DNA from: Pseudomonas sp. ADAK13
GTDB lineage: Bacteria; Pseudomonadota; Gammaproteobacteria; Pseudomonadales; Pseudomonadaceae
Length of the DNA stretch: 64,000 bases
Reading direction: 5' to 3'
Assembly (NCBI RefSeq): GCF_012935715.1
Contig: NZ_CP052860.1
Span: 6,634,001 to 6,698,000, forward strand
The translations under genes and the position numbers were made by a program. Numbering within the stretch: position 1 is the first letter of the stretch; every line of letters starts with the position of its first letter. This document shows positions 9,624 to 17,939 of the stretch, one piece after another. The notes beneath the pieces were generated by a model. It did no database searches, was not told where the DNA came from, and saw nothing but the letters and a program-made list of their open reading frames with translations.

Positions 9624-11185
9624 ACAGCCCGTTGCCCGCCCTCAGCACGGCGCAAAAGGTCGCAGCCTTCGCCACCATGTGCGTGGGCATGTTCATCGCG
9701 TTGATCGATATCCAGATCGTGTCCGCCTCGCTCAAGGACATCGGCGGCGGGCTGTCTGCCGGCGCGGACGACACGGCGTGGGTACAGACCGCCTACCTGA
9801 TCGCGGAAATCATCGTGATCCCCATGTCGGGCTGGCTCTCGCGGGTGATGAGCACGCGCTGGCTGTTCGCCGCCTCGGCGGCCGGGTTTACCTTGACCAG
9901 CCTGCTGTGCGCGATGGCCTGGAACATCCAGAGCATGATCGCGTTTCGCGCCTTGCAGGGGTTTCTGGGGGGCTCAATGATCCCGCTGGTGTTCACCACC
10001 GCGTTCATGTATTTCAACGGCAAGCAGCGGGTGATCGCCGCGTCCACCATCGGCGCCATCGCGTCCCTGGCCCCCACGCTGGGCCCCGCCGTGGGCGGCT
10101 GGATCACCGATATTTCCTCCTGGCACTGGCTGTTCTACATCAACCTGGTGCCCGGCCTGTTTGTGACCTTTGCAGTGCCGATGCTGGTCAAGGTCGACCG
10201 CCCCAACCCGTCATTGCTCAAGGGCGCCGACTATATCGGCATGGCGTTGATGGCGGTGTTTCTCGGCTGCCTGGAGTACACCCTCGAAGAAGGCCCGCGC
10301 TGGAACTGGTTCAGTGACAGCACCATCTCCACCACCGCCTGGATCGCCGCCGTCAGCGGCGGGCTGTTTATCTGGCGCTGCCTGGAAATCAAGGAGCCGA
10401 TTGTCGATTTACGCGCCTTGCGGGACAGAAACTTCGCCCTGGGCTGCCTGTTTTCATTCATCACCGGCATCGGCATTTTCGCCACCATCTACCTCACGCC
10501 GCTGTTTCTCGGCCGGGTGCGCGGGTACGGCTCGCTGGATATCGGCCTGGCGGTTTTTTCCACGGGGGTGTTCCAGTTGCTGGCGATCCCGGTGTACGCG
10601 CTACTGGCCAATCGCTTCGACCTGCGCTGGATCCTGATGTTTGGGTTATCGCTGTTCGCCCTGTCGATGTGGGACTTCTCCCCCATCACCCACGACTGGG
10701 GTGCCAAGGAGCTGCTGCTGCCCCAGGCCATACGCGGTTTTGCCCAACAAATGGCAGTGCCGCCCGTGGTCACCCTGACCCTCGGCGCACTGGCCCCCGA
10801 TCGGCTGAAACTCGCCTCGGGCCTGTTCAACCTGATGCGCAACCTCGGCGGCGCCATCGGCATCGCCGCCTGCGCCACGGTGCTCAACGACCGCACCAAC
10901 CTGCACTTCTTGCGCCTGGCTGAGCACCTGAACATCCGGAACGAATCGATGAATGTCTGGCTTGAGCAGCTTTCAGGTAACGCCCAGTTGCTTGGGCAAA
11001 ACAGCCTGGACGCCAGCCAGTTCGCGCTGAGTCAGCTGTGGGCGCTGACCTGGCGCGAGGCGCAAACGCTGACCTATGCGGACGCGTTCCTGATGATCAT
11101 GGTGTGCTTCATCGTCGCCGTGTTGCTGGTGCCGTTGATGCGCAAGGTGCAGCCGCCGAAGCAGCCGTCTGCGGATGCGCATTGA
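9620..11185 (+). CDS. MFS transporter, DHA2 (EmrB/QacA) type
   Basis: A 521-residue inner-membrane drug/proton antiporter with about 14 hydrophobic segments. The N-terminal FIALIDIQIVSASLKDIGGGL and the R-A-L-Q-G-F-L-G-G motif are typical of EmrB. Its start overlaps the HlyD stop by 4 bp (ATGA), so translation is coupled. Together with HlyD it forms an EmrAB-type pump under the HxlR regulator. Confidence 0.93.
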   Translation: MNSPLPALSTAQKVAAFATMCVGMFIALIDIQIVSASLKDIGGGLSAGADDTAWVQTAYLIAEIIVIPMSGWLSRVMSTRWLFAASAAGFTLTSLLCAMAWNIQSMIAFRALQGFLGGSMIPLVFTTAFMYFNGKQRVIAASTIGAIASLAPTLGPAVGGWITDISSWHWLFYINLVPGLFVTFAVPMLVKVDRPNPSLLKGADYIGMALMAVFLGCLEYTLEEGPRWNWFSDSTISTTAWIAAVSGGLFIWRCLEIKEPIVDLRALRDRNFALGCLFSFITGIGIFATIYLTPLFLGRVRGYGSLDIGLAVFSTGVFQLLAIPVYALLANRFDLRWILMFGLSLFALSMWDFSPITHDWGAKELLLPQAIRGFAQQMAVPPVVTLTLGALAPDRLKLASGLFNLMRNLGGAIGIAACATVLNDRTNLHFLRLAEHLNIRNESMNVWLEQLSGNAQLLGQNSLDASQFALSQLWALTWREAQTLTYADAFLMIMVCFIVAVLLVPLMRKVQPPKQPSADAH

Positions 11186-11207
11186 AGCAATCATAGCCCT
11201 TGGGCTG

Positions 11208-11307
11208 TGAGCACAGCACTTGGTTCCAATGCCTACAGTTGTGTCGGAATCCGCCGGCTTGTGCGCCTGGAGGGGCCTATATAAGGTCGCTCGGGCGCTG
11301 AAACCTC
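11208..11307 (+). repeat. 100-bp dispersed element, copy 1
   Basis: This stretch aligns without gaps over 100 bp to 23851-23950, with about 16 mismatches by hand count (roughly 84% identity). The best-conserved blocks are TGCCTACAGTTG, GAATCCGCCGGCTTGTGC and CGCTGAAACCTC. Copy 2 begins the leader of a DUF6124 gene; this copy precedes a toxin-antitoxin pair and lacks the rest of that leader. Its role is unknown. Confidence 0.75.
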
Positions 11308-11339
11308 CTTCATTTGCGCACAACCTCGCGTCGTTAAGA

Positions 11340-11357
11340 TGTAGCCATATAGCTACA
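11340..11357. promoter_or_regulatory. Palindromic operator of the toxin-antitoxin operon
   Basis: TGTAGC-catata-GCTACA is an inverted repeat with 6-bp arms, ending 9 bp before the toxin start. TAAGAT just upstream could be a -10 element. Antitoxins with a helix-turn-helix usually repress their own operon through such a site. Confidence 0.65.
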
Positions 11358-11366
11358 AATGGAACT

Positions 11367-11684
11367 ATGATCAACAAGAAAAAAATATACGAAATCCACC
11401 AAACACCCGAGTTTGGGAATTGGCTTGACCGTGTGAATGATGCTCTGGGAAAAACGGCCATCCTGACCCGCCTGGATCGTGCCGGAGCCGGCAATTTTGG
11501 TGATTGCGAATCGGTTGGCGAAGGGATGAGCGAAATGCGCGTTTTTGTTGGGCCGGGGTACAGAATTTACTTTGTGCGGTCAGGGATCGCAGAGTACTTG
11601 ATGCTCAGCGGAAGCGATAAAACAGATCAAAAGCGGGGCATCAAGAAAGCTAAAGCGATCCTCGATACCCTGAGAGGTAAATGA
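11367..11684 (+). CDS. HigB/RelE-type toxin (Gp49-like killer protein)
   Basis: A 105-residue basic protein of the addiction-module killer family related to RelE/HigB mRNA interferases. Visible family features are the N-terminal IHQTPEFGNWLDRV, the central R-x-D-R-A-G-A-G-N-F-G-D, the MRVFVGPGYRIYF strand pair, and a Lys-rich C-terminus (DQKRGIKKAKAIL). I start at ATG 11367; the frame is open upstream through the repeat element. The antitoxin gene begins 1 bp after this stop, so the pair is toxin-first, as in higBA loci. Confidence 0.88.
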   Translation: MINKKKIYEIHQTPEFGNWLDRVNDALGKTAILTRLDRAGAGNFGDCESVGEGMSEMRVFVGPGYRIYFVRSGIAEYLMLSGSDKTDQKRGIKKAKAILDTLRGK

Positions 11685-11685
11685 T

Positions 11686-12102
11686 ATGAGCGATAAATTC
11701 AATCCTGAGGATATGCCAATCCTCAGCCTCACCACGACAGGCACGACTCGTTACGAAGCCTCGCGCTTTCTCGATAGCCCGGAAGCTATCGCGGCTTACT
11801 TGGCTGAAAGCCTGAAAACCGGAGAGACGGAAGGTCTTATTCACGCTTTGGCTGAAGTCGCAAAAGCCAAAGGCGTCAATAAGGTCGCCAAGGATGCCGG
11901 GGTCAATCGTGAAAGCCTTTATAAAGTGTTGAAAGCCGGCTCGAAAACGCGGTTTGAAACCATCAGAAAGCTAATGACCGCGATCGGTTTGGAGCTCACT
12001 GTACAACCGATTACGGCACTGGCTGTCACTTCAAAAGCGGCTGCTCCAAGAGCCGGCAAACCTGTTGTAGCAACCAAGCCTGCCGCGAAAATGCGATCCT
12101 GA
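11686..12102 (+). CDS. HigA-type antitoxin with helix-turn-helix
   Basis: A 138-residue protein. The addiction-module antidote core spans about residues 20-100: RFLDSPEAIAAYLAESLKTG, then the DNA-binding region GVNKVAKDAGVNRESLYKVLK and FETIRKLMTAIGLELTVQP. It should neutralise the upstream toxin and repress the operon at the palindrome 11340-11357. The last 35 residues form an Ala/Lys/Pro-rich tail that is longer than usual for the family. Confidence 0.88.
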   Translation: MSDKFNPEDMPILSLTTTGTTRYEASRFLDSPEAIAAYLAESLKTGETEGLIHALAEVAKAKGVNKVAKDAGVNRESLYKVLKAGSKTRFETIRKLMTAIGLELTVQPITALAVTSKAAAPRAGKPVVATKPAAKMRS

Positions 12103-12131
12103 TGATCATGATGTGCCCTTTCATCGTCCGA

Positions 12132-12396
12132 TCATGTTGAAGGCCGCAACGGCGCCAGCCGGCTGAGCTTGGTCATCTGTTTGAATATCAGGCCAGGCGC
12201 AACCCGGCTGGCCACCTTCAGCACCTTGCTCAGGCCCGGGCTTATTTCCAGTTGGCCGGCTTCGATTTGCCGAATGCATTGCTGCACCATCAGCACCGGG
12301 TCCATGCCTTTTTCGTTCTTCATTTCTTCCGCGAACTCGGCCCTGAGCAGCGGTGTTTCGGTGCCGGGCGGGGCAAGCTCCACCACGGTGACCGCG
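12132..12396 (-). pseudogene. SDR oxidoreductase, C-terminal remnant
   Basis: About 88 C-terminal codons of a DltE-like short-chain dehydrogenase survive. VTVVELAPPGTETPL is the strand and loop after the active site, and the rest (VQQCIRQIEAGQLEISPG) fits the C-terminus. The Rossmann motif and the Y-x-x-x-K active site are missing. On the other side of the break, the plus strand reads straight into the C-terminal part of an HxlR regulator. A single deletion between two divergent genes explains both losses. Confidence 0.8.
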
Positions 12397-12660
12397 CTGC
12401 GCTTCACGCGCCTGAGTGAGCGAGTCGGCGGCATCAGCCAGAAGATGCTGACGCAGACCTTGCGAGGAATGGAGAGGGACGGCCTGGTGGTGCGCAAGGT
12501 CTACCCGGTCGTGCCGCCGAAGGTTGAATACAGCCTGACAACCCTCGGCTTTACGCTGGGTGCCGCCTTTTGTGGCGTGTGGGTCTGGGCGGCTGACAAC
12601 CTGGAGGAGATTGAACAGGCACGGGCGGATTTCGATCTACGGTGCAACACCGAGTCATAA
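12397..12660 (+). pseudogene. HxlR regulator, C-terminal remnant
   Basis: About 87 codons covering the recognition helix and wing of an HxlR protein: GGISQKMLTQTLRGMERDGLV, then VVPPKVEYSLTTLG. The first helix region and start codon are gone. The upstream part of the open frame (12169-12396) reads antisense to the SDR remnant and is not HxlR-like. The gene has lost its promoter, so it is probably dead. Confidence 0.8.
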
Positions 12661-13188
12661 GGCCGCAACGTACTGGAGCACCTCTCCAATCCCGTCAATA
12701 TCGGGGGCCTCGCTCACGGCGGCTTGCGGGCTGCACCATGGGTAACTCAGGCCGGACACCCAGCTCATCACGCTCCCCAGGTCTGACGCCGGCAGTGTCT
12801 TCATATGCTCGATGGTGATCGTCAGCCTTTCGACCAGCCCCGCTTCGGCATTGAACTGCCATTCATACACACCACACCCTACCCGGGCTTCGCCGGAGCT
12901 CTTGTCGGACATGCCCACCAGCCATTGGCACTGATAGGTTTTGGCCCCCGCCTCCGGTGGCGGCCCCAGGCAAAACGTATAGACGTTTTCAAAGGTCTGC
13001 CCGAACCGCCTCACCAGCACATCGCCGATGCTGCCCACCCCTTCGACGTGGGGCGGAAACGAGATGGACCCGGTGCGCACCACCATGTCCAGGATCGCGT
13101 CCGGAACGAACGCCCGGCTGAGCAAATGCGGGCGGTTGCCGTCCTTGGCGAGTATGTAGTGCTGAATCGCGAGTTGAGCAGTGTTCAT
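12655..13188 (-). CDS. Hypothetical protein, probably SnoaL/NTF2-like fold
   Basis: A 177-residue protein without a signal peptide. The start (TAQLAIQHYILAKDGNRPHLLSRAFVPDAILDM) and the later VYTFCLGP, WLVGMSDKSSGEARVGCGVYEWQF pattern suggest a SnoaL-like alpha+beta cone fold; this rests on pattern only. Its 3' end overlaps the end of the HxlR remnant by a few bases in a convergent arrangement. No partner gene indicates a substrate. Confidence 0.7.
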   Translation of the reverse strand: MNTAQLAIQHYILAKDGNRPHLLSRAFVPDAILDMVVRTGSISFPPHVEGVGSIGDVLVRRFGQTFENVYTFCLGPPPEAGAKTYQCQWLVGMSDKSSGEARVGCGVYEWQFNAEAGLVERLTITIEHMKTLPASDLGSVMSWVSGLSYPWCSPQAAVSEAPDIDGIGEVLQYVAAL

Positions 13189-13234
13189 GGTTTTTCCGTC
13201 GATTCCCTATCGGATGCTGCTTAGGCCTTCTGGA

Positions 13235-13396
13235 TCAGCTCTCAGAAGAAACAACCGTCTCATCAGCAGATTCAGCCGCCAGTTTCAGGCGGTCTGCTTT
13301 ACTGATGTACTTGTCCTTGCGGGCCGGTGCCAGTTTGGCACTGGCCTTTTTCGCCTTGGCCTTGAACAGCTGCTGTAGTTTTTTTTGACGATTCAT
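13235..13396 (-). CDS. Small basic protein, DUF2986 type
   Basis: A 53-residue protein, MNRQKKLQQLFKAKAKKASA at its start, then KLAPARKDKYISKADR. The N-terminal M-N-R-x-K-K, the Lys/Ala-rich middle and the K-Y-I-S-K-A-x-R motif match the short DUF2986 family of gammaproteobacteria as I remember it. The function is unknown. The high Lys content would suit a nucleic-acid or ribosome-associated role, but that is a guess. It lies upstream of and in line with the gene at 12655. Confidence 0.7.
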   Translation of the reverse strand: MNRQKKLQQLFKAKAKKASAKLAPARKDKYISKADRLKLAAESADETVVSSES

Positions 13397-13541
13397 GGTT
13401 TCTATCCGGTGTGTAATCAGTGCTTGCCGTGGTGATTATCCATCTTTCATGCCGTCATCGAAGCACATTTAATTCACGGCACTCCACAGCGCCACAGCGG
13501 TCTGTGCCTATACGCCCCTATTCTCGCCCAGCGGAGCCACC

Positions 13542-14168
13542 ATGATCATCGTCCACCACCTCAACAACTCCCGTTCGCAACGCATCCTGTGGCTGCTCGA
13601 AGAACTCGGCCTGCCTTACGAAATCAAGCGCTACCAGCGCGACCCGAAAACCAACCTCGCGCCACCTGAACTCAAGGCCATCAATGCCCTGGGCAAATCA
13701 CCGGTGATTGAAGACGGAGCCCAGGTGGTCATCGAGTCCGGCGCCATCATCGACTACCTGATTCGCCGCCACGGCCACGGTCGCCTGCAACCCGACCCTG
13801 CCACTGCCACGTACGACAAATACGTGCAATGGCTGCACTTCGCCGAAGGCTCGGCCATGCTGCCGCTGATGCTCAACCTGTATGTCGGACGCCTGGGTGA
13901 TGCCGGCGCGCCGCTGCATCCGCGTATCGAATCAGAGGTGGCCAATCACCTGGGTTACCTGGACAACGCGTTGGGGCGATCGCCGTACCTGGTGGGTGAG
14001 GAATTGACCGGCGCGGATATCCAGATGAGCTTCATCGGCGAAATCGCCCGGGCCCAGGGCAAGTTGCAGGCGTACCCGAATGTGGCGGCGTGGGTGCAAC
14101 GGTTCCAGGAACGGCCTGCGTATCGCAAGGCGCTGGAACAGGGTGGGGAATATGCGTTTGCGAAATAA
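13542..14168 (+). CDS. Glutathione S-transferase family protein
   Basis: A 208-residue cytoplasmic protein. The thioredoxin-like N-terminal domain (residues 1-80) opens with IIVHHLNNSRSQRILWLLEELGLPYE and contains the cis-Pro and glutathione-contact region SPVIEDG and ESGAI. The all-helical C-terminal domain contains GEELTGADIQMSF, the conserved N-capping box. Its role is conjugation or reduction with glutathione; the substrate is unknown. ATG 13542 follows GGAG. Confidence 0.9.
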   Translation: MIIVHHLNNSRSQRILWLLEELGLPYEIKRYQRDPKTNLAPPELKAINALGKSPVIEDGAQVVIESGAIIDYLIRRHGHGRLQPDPATATYDKYVQWLHFAEGSAMLPLMLNLYVGRLGDAGAPLHPRIESEVANHLGYLDNALGRSPYLVGEELTGADIQMSFIGEIARAQGKLQAYPNVAAWVQRFQERPAYRKALEQGGEYAFAK

Positions 14169-14173
14169 AGAAC

Positions 14174-14689
14174 ATGACCGGGTTTGACTTCAAGGCACGA
14201 TTTATAGCGGCGCTGCCGTTCGTGCCGCCGGAACTGGACCTGTGCCTTGGCGAATTTGTCGTCTACGAGGCAGGCCAGGTGAGTGCCCTGGCGCCACAAG
14301 ACTCGCAGTTCCTGCTCAAACAGGGACTTCCGCGCGACGCCGCCCCCTTCCTGAGTTTTGAAGCCTACAGCGCATCGCAAATCGCCCACCGGCTGACGGT
14401 GTACGGGCTTAGCAATGACTATTTCCCACTTGGGCACAACGGATCGGGGGACGTTTTGGCAATCGATCGTCGAAGCCGCGAGGTCGTTTGCTTCAACCAT
14501 GACTTCGATAACGAGCGTGTTTTCATCAATGCTACCTTGATGCAATTTGCGCAGTGCCTGTGCCTCTTCCAGGAGCATCTGCGTGACGGCAGGATTGATC
14601 GATGCCTGGCTGAGATCGAGCGGGTTGACCCCGCAGCGGCAGTGCCGGGTGCGATGTGGACCGACGCGGTCAGCGAAGAGCTTTGTTGA
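14174..14689 (+). CDS. SUKH (SMI1/KNR4)-type protein
   Basis: A 171-residue protein beginning 5 bp after the GST stop. The order LPFVPPELDLCLGEF, then FLSFEAYSASQIAHRL and GHNGSGDVLAIDRRSREVVCFNHD is the SUKH pattern, in which G-x-G-D and the following strands are conserved. SUKH proteins are often immunity proteins to contact-dependent or polymorphic toxins. No toxin gene is visible beside it, so it may be an orphan. I start at ATG 14174 although the frame is open further upstream inside the GST gene. Confidence 0.65.
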   Translation: MTGFDFKARFIAALPFVPPELDLCLGEFVVYEAGQVSALAPQDSQFLLKQGLPRDAAPFLSFEAYSASQIAHRLTVYGLSNDYFPLGHNGSGDVLAIDRRSREVVCFNHDFDNERVFINATLMQFAQCLCLFQEHLRDGRIDRCLAEIERVDPAAAVPGAMWTDAVSEELC

Positions 14690-14751
14690 ATTGCTTTAAC
14701 GCCCTGCATAGGGATAACTGTAGGGCGCATACAACTTTGAGATAACACAGC

Positions 14752-15378
14752 ATGTTCGAACTCGCCCCCATCCTGACGTATATCGCGGTGGTCATCGGTC
14801 TGTTCCTGATCCCCGGCCCCGCCGTATTGCTGGTGATCACCCGCACCCTCCAGGGCGGGCGCAAGGTCGGGATCGCCACCGGACTCGGCGTTGCCTCGGG
14901 CGACCTGATCCACACGCTGTGCGCAGCACTGGGCCTGTCCGCGATCCTGATGACCTCGGCCGTGGCGTTTAACGTGGTGAAAGTCGTCGGCGCCTGTTAC
15001 CTGATCTACCTGGGCGTACGCGCCTTCATGGCCAAGCCTGGCGCCACCACGCGCAAAGACCTGCCCACGGTGACATCGACCCAGGCGTATTTCCAGGCGG
15101 TGGGCGCGGAAGTGCTGAACCCGAAAACCGCAATCTTCTTCCTGGCCTTCCTGCCGCAATTCATTCACCCGGAATCGGGTTCTTCCCTGGCTCAATTCGC
15201 GGTGCTGGGGTTGATCTTCTCAGGGCTCAGTGCGGTGTACACCACCCTGATTTCAGTGGCGATCCGTCCGTTGAGCCAATGGATGGTGGGGCTTTCAAGG
15301 CTGCGCCGTTGGGAGGGGAAAATCATCGGCACGTTGTTCATGGGGTTGGGGCTGAAAATAGCGTTTCAGCAGCGTTAA
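14752..15378 (+). CDS. LysE/RhtB family amino acid exporter
   Basis: A 208-residue inner-membrane protein with about six hydrophobic segments. The family signature is clear: GLFLIPGPAVLLVITRTLQGG with the Pro-Gly-Pro motif, GLGVASGDLIHT, and NPKTAIFFLAFLPQF. It exports amino acids or related small molecules. No regulator is adjacent. Confidence 0.92.
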   Translation: MFELAPILTYIAVVIGLFLIPGPAVLLVITRTLQGGRKVGIATGLGVASGDLIHTLCAALGLSAILMTSAVAFNVVKVVGACYLIYLGVRAFMAKPGATTRKDLPTVTSTQAYFQAVGAEVLNPKTAIFFLAFLPQFIHPESGSSLAQFAVLGLIFSGLSAVYTTLISVAIRPLSQWMVGLSRLRRWEGKIIGTLFMGLGLKIAFQQR

Positions 15379-15454
15379 TTCGTAGCTGGGAGCTGTCGAG
15401 CTTTGCCGGTTAGACCCTCGCAGCTTGAGTGAACACGATTCGGGAGCCCTGGAG

Positions 15455-16318
15455 TCACTCCACTGCAAACCGCTGCCGCTTAACCCGGTACATCTCGCCG
15501 TCCGCGTGGCTGAGCAGGCTGTCGGCATCTGCCCCATCCGCCGGGTAAAACGCTACGCCGATACTGCAGGACGGCATCTTAACCGCGCCAAACTCAGCGC
15601 TCAGGGGCTGGGCCATCACCGTAAGTATCTGCTGCACTTTCGCCGACACGGCTTCCGGTGACTGGATATCCGTCAGCAGCACGGTGAATTCATCCCCGCC
15701 CATCCGGGCCACCAGGTCGCTCTCACGCACACACCCTTCCAGCCGTCGTGCAATCACGCAGAGCACGCGGTCGCCCACGGCATGCCCGTGCACATCATTG
15801 ATGCCCTTGAAGTCATTGACGTCCAGAAACAGCAAAGCCAGAGGACTTTTGTGGTGGTGGGCGGCTTGCAGGGCCTCGTCCAGCCGGTCATTGAACAGCG
15901 AGCGATTGGTGAGGGCCGTCAGCGGGTCGTGATGGGCGAGGAAACGCAGCTCTTCCTCCGCCTGCGTCAGGGCCGTTACGTCCCGCGCAACACCGATCCG
16001 CGCCCCCACTTCCTCGGACCAGAAGGCCGCCCACAGGATGTGCACGACGCTGCCATCCTTGCGGATATAGCGGTTGCGGAAGTCGACGTGGGGTTTGCCA
16101 TTCATGACCCGCACGATCGAGGCCCGGGTGCGCGCCAGGTCTTCAGGGTGCATGTAGTTCGTGATCGGGGTGCCGGTCAGCTCATCAGCGCGGTAACCGA
16201 GCAACGCTTCGCAGGCATCACTGACAAAGACAATCTGGTTTTCACTGTCGACCACGAACACCGTATCCAGCATCAGGTGGATCAGTTTGGGATAGAGGGC
16301 TTGCAGGTCAACGGGCAT
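15455..16318 (-). CDS. PAS-GGDEF diguanylate cyclase
   Basis: A 287-residue protein that should make cyclic di-GMP. A PAS domain spans about residues 10-120 (VFVVDSENQIVFVSDACEALLGY ... VARDVT) and a GGDEF domain spans 125-287. The catalytic GGDEF sequence is intact at 207-211, and an inhibitory-site R-x-x-D (RESD, 198-201) lies five residues before it. No transmembrane helix is present, so sensing is cytoplasmic. I start at the Met of PVDLQALYP, 12 codons inside the longest frame. The PAS ligand is unknown. Confidence 0.9.
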   Translation of the reverse strand: MPVDLQALYPKLIHLMLDTVFVVDSENQIVFVSDACEALLGYRADELTGTPITNYMHPEDLARTRASIVRVMNGKPHVDFRNRYIRKDGSVVHILWAAFWSEEVGARIGVARDVTALTQAEEELRFLAHHDPLTALTNRSLFNDRLDEALQAAHHHKSPLALLFLDVNDFKGINDVHGHAVGDRVLCVIARRLEGCVRESDLVARMGGDEFTVLLTDIQSPEAVSAKVQQILTVMAQPLSAEFGAVKMPSCSIGVAFYPADGADADSLLSHADGEMYRVKRQRFAVE

Positions 16319-16384
16319 GGGGCATCGGGCGTCCGGTTCATATGGGCCGATCATAGCCCGATCATGCCGGATGGCAAAAAGGAA

Positions 16385-16534
16385 TCATAGCGGCCCGCAG
16401 AATAGCCGCAGGCAATGTTGTTGGGCCAACTGGGTTGCCACCAGCAGGCTGCGCCACCCTTCGAGGTCGCAGGACAGCGCGCGCCAGAGCAGCCACGGCC
16501 AATAGGTGTAGAGGTGGAACACGTACCAGATCAT
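16385..16534 (-). CDS. Possible small hydrophobic protein (49 aa)
   Basis: The minus strand encodes MIWYVFHLYTYWPWLLWRAL and 29 more residues, rich in Trp, Leu and Tyr and ending CGPL. It sits in the gap between the diguanylate cyclase and the XRE regulator. I found no convincing ribosome binding site, and the sequence overlaps the likely upstream region of the regulator. It could be a chance frame. Confidence 0.25.
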   Translation of the reverse strand: MIWYVFHLYTYWPWLLWRALSCDLEGWRSLLVATQLAQQHCLRLFCGPL

Positions 16535-16627
16535 TCGATGGACCGGATTTTATAATGAACGAATGATTGGTATGCTGAACAACAGACAACACAGCGTCAG
16601 CCCCTTTAAGGATGATTTGAAGAACAA

Positions 16628-17200
16628 ATGACTGACATAACGAACAACCTCAACCCGAGTCGAATCGACCTGCTGGCCCTGTCGATCAAGCGCGAACGCC
16701 AGGCCGCCGGGCTTTCGTTGACGGAACTGGCGAAACGCGCGGGGGTGGCGAAGTCGACCTTGTCACAGCTGGAGTCCGGGATCGGCAACCCGAGTATTGA
16801 AACCCTGTGGTCGCTGGCCACGGCGATGGGGTTGCAGGTGACCCGGTTCTTCGAGCAGCCCCGGCAGCACCTGCGGGTGATTCGCGCCCACGAAGGCCTG
16901 ACCACCTATACCGAAACCGGCAACTACGCGGCGACGCTGCTTGCGGATTGCCCGGCGGGCGTGCGGCGCGATATCTACCGGCTCAAGGTGCAGCCCGGCG
17001 AGGCGCGCCTGTCTCAGCCCCACCCTGCCGGCACGGTAGAACATGTGGTGCTGTGCAGCGGCAGCGCGAACATCGGCCCGGCCAATGAGCCCGTGAGGCT
17101 GCATGCCGGCGACTACATCAGCTACCTGGCGAACGCGCCCCATGTGTTTGAGGCACTTGAGGCGGACACCACCGCGGTGATGGTGATCGAGCACCCTTGA
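16628..17200 (+). CDS. XRE family regulator with C-terminal cupin
   Basis: A 190-residue regulator. The helix-turn-helix is at about residues 15-70 (IKRERQAAGLSLTELAKRAGVAKSTLSQLESGIGNPSIETLWSLA), followed by a cupin sensor domain at about 110-190 (HPAGTVEHVVLCSGSANIG, LHAGDYISYLANAPHVFEAL). TATAAT at 16551-16556 may be its -10. It is convergent with the LysE gene at 17218, 17 bp away; this regulator class often accompanies LysE exporters. Confidence 0.9.
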   Translation: MTDITNNLNPSRIDLLALSIKRERQAAGLSLTELAKRAGVAKSTLSQLESGIGNPSIETLWSLATAMGLQVTRFFEQPRQHLRVIRAHEGLTTYTETGNYAATLLADCPAGVRRDIYRLKVQPGEARLSQPHPAGTVEHVVLCSGSANIGPANEPVRLHAGDYISYLANAPHVFEALEADTTAVMVIEHP

Positions 17201-17217
17201 GCGGTGGGCATGCGCCC

Positions 17218-17826
17218 TCAGGCATGGATAGGCAGGGCCAACCCGAACAGCACAAAAAACCCGCCACACACCTTATTGAACCGGCGCCCGGTTCTGGCCA
17301 GCCAGGGCCGGACCCGGTGCGCGGCGCTGGCCACCAGATACTCAACGATGAACTCCACCACGGCGTAGGTCAGCGCGATGGTGAGCGTCTGCGCGATGAT
17401 GTTCCGGTGGGGATCCAGGAACGGTGGAATAAACGCGGTGAACAGCAGCAAGGCCTTGGGGTTCGAAATGGCCGACACCAGCCCCTGGCGGAACAGCGGC
17501 CAGCTCCGTGAGCTGGTAGTGCCGGTCGCCTCAAGGCTGACCGGCGCCGCCCGCCACAGCCCGAAGCCCAGCCAGATCAGATACAGCCCACCCGCCACTT
17601 TCAGGGCAGTGAACAAACTGGCCGACGCCTGGATCAGCGCCCCCAACCCCAACGCACACAGCGCCAGCACCAACGCAAAACCGAGCACGCCGCCGGTGAT
17701 GGTGAACAGCGTTTTGCGGCTGCCATGAAGGGCGCCATGGGTCAGCGCCAATAACGCATTGGGGCCTGGCACCACCGCGATGCCGAAGCAGGTAACCACG
17801 TAAAGCAGCCAGGTATCAAAGGGCAT
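17218..17826 (-). CDS. LysE/RhtB family amino acid exporter
   Basis: A 202-residue membrane protein with about six hydrophobic segments. The family motifs are GIAVVPGPNALLALTHGALHG (Pro-Gly-Pro) and NPKALLLFTAFIPPF. It diverges from a LysR gene at 17940 across 113 bp that carry a LysR-type box, so that LysR protein probably controls it. Confidence 0.92.
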   Translation of the reverse strand: MPFDTWLLYVVTCFGIAVVPGPNALLALTHGALHGSRKTLFTITGGVLGFALVLALCALGLGALIQASASLFTALKVAGGLYLIWLGFGLWRAAPVSLEATGTTSSRSWPLFRQGLVSAISNPKALLLFTAFIPPFLDPHRNIIAQTLTIALTYAVVEFIVEYLVASAAHRVRPWLARTGRRFNKVCGGFFVLFGLALPIHA

Positions 17827-17911
17827 GGTCCGATCCAGTAGGTGTTGGTTCTGGGCAGAATGTTGCGGGTGAACAAACCTTCATGAAAAGCGCATAATTC
17901 AGGCCTTAGCC

Positions 17912-17926
17912 ATTCGATTAACGAAT
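17912..17926. promoter_or_regulatory. LysR-type box between lysE-like and lysR-like genes
   Basis: ATTCG-attaa-CGAAT is a perfect 5-bp inverted repeat and contains T-N11-A, the core of LysR-type binding sites. It lies 14 bp before the LysR start and 86 bp before the divergent exporter start. Confidence 0.6.
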
Positions 17927-17939
17927 AGAGGTCACCGCG

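Noticed and set aside
12169..12660. 163-codon plus-strand frame read as an intact HxlR gene
   Set aside because: Its first 75 codons are antisense to an SDR remnant; only the rest is HxlR-like. It is a deletion chimera.
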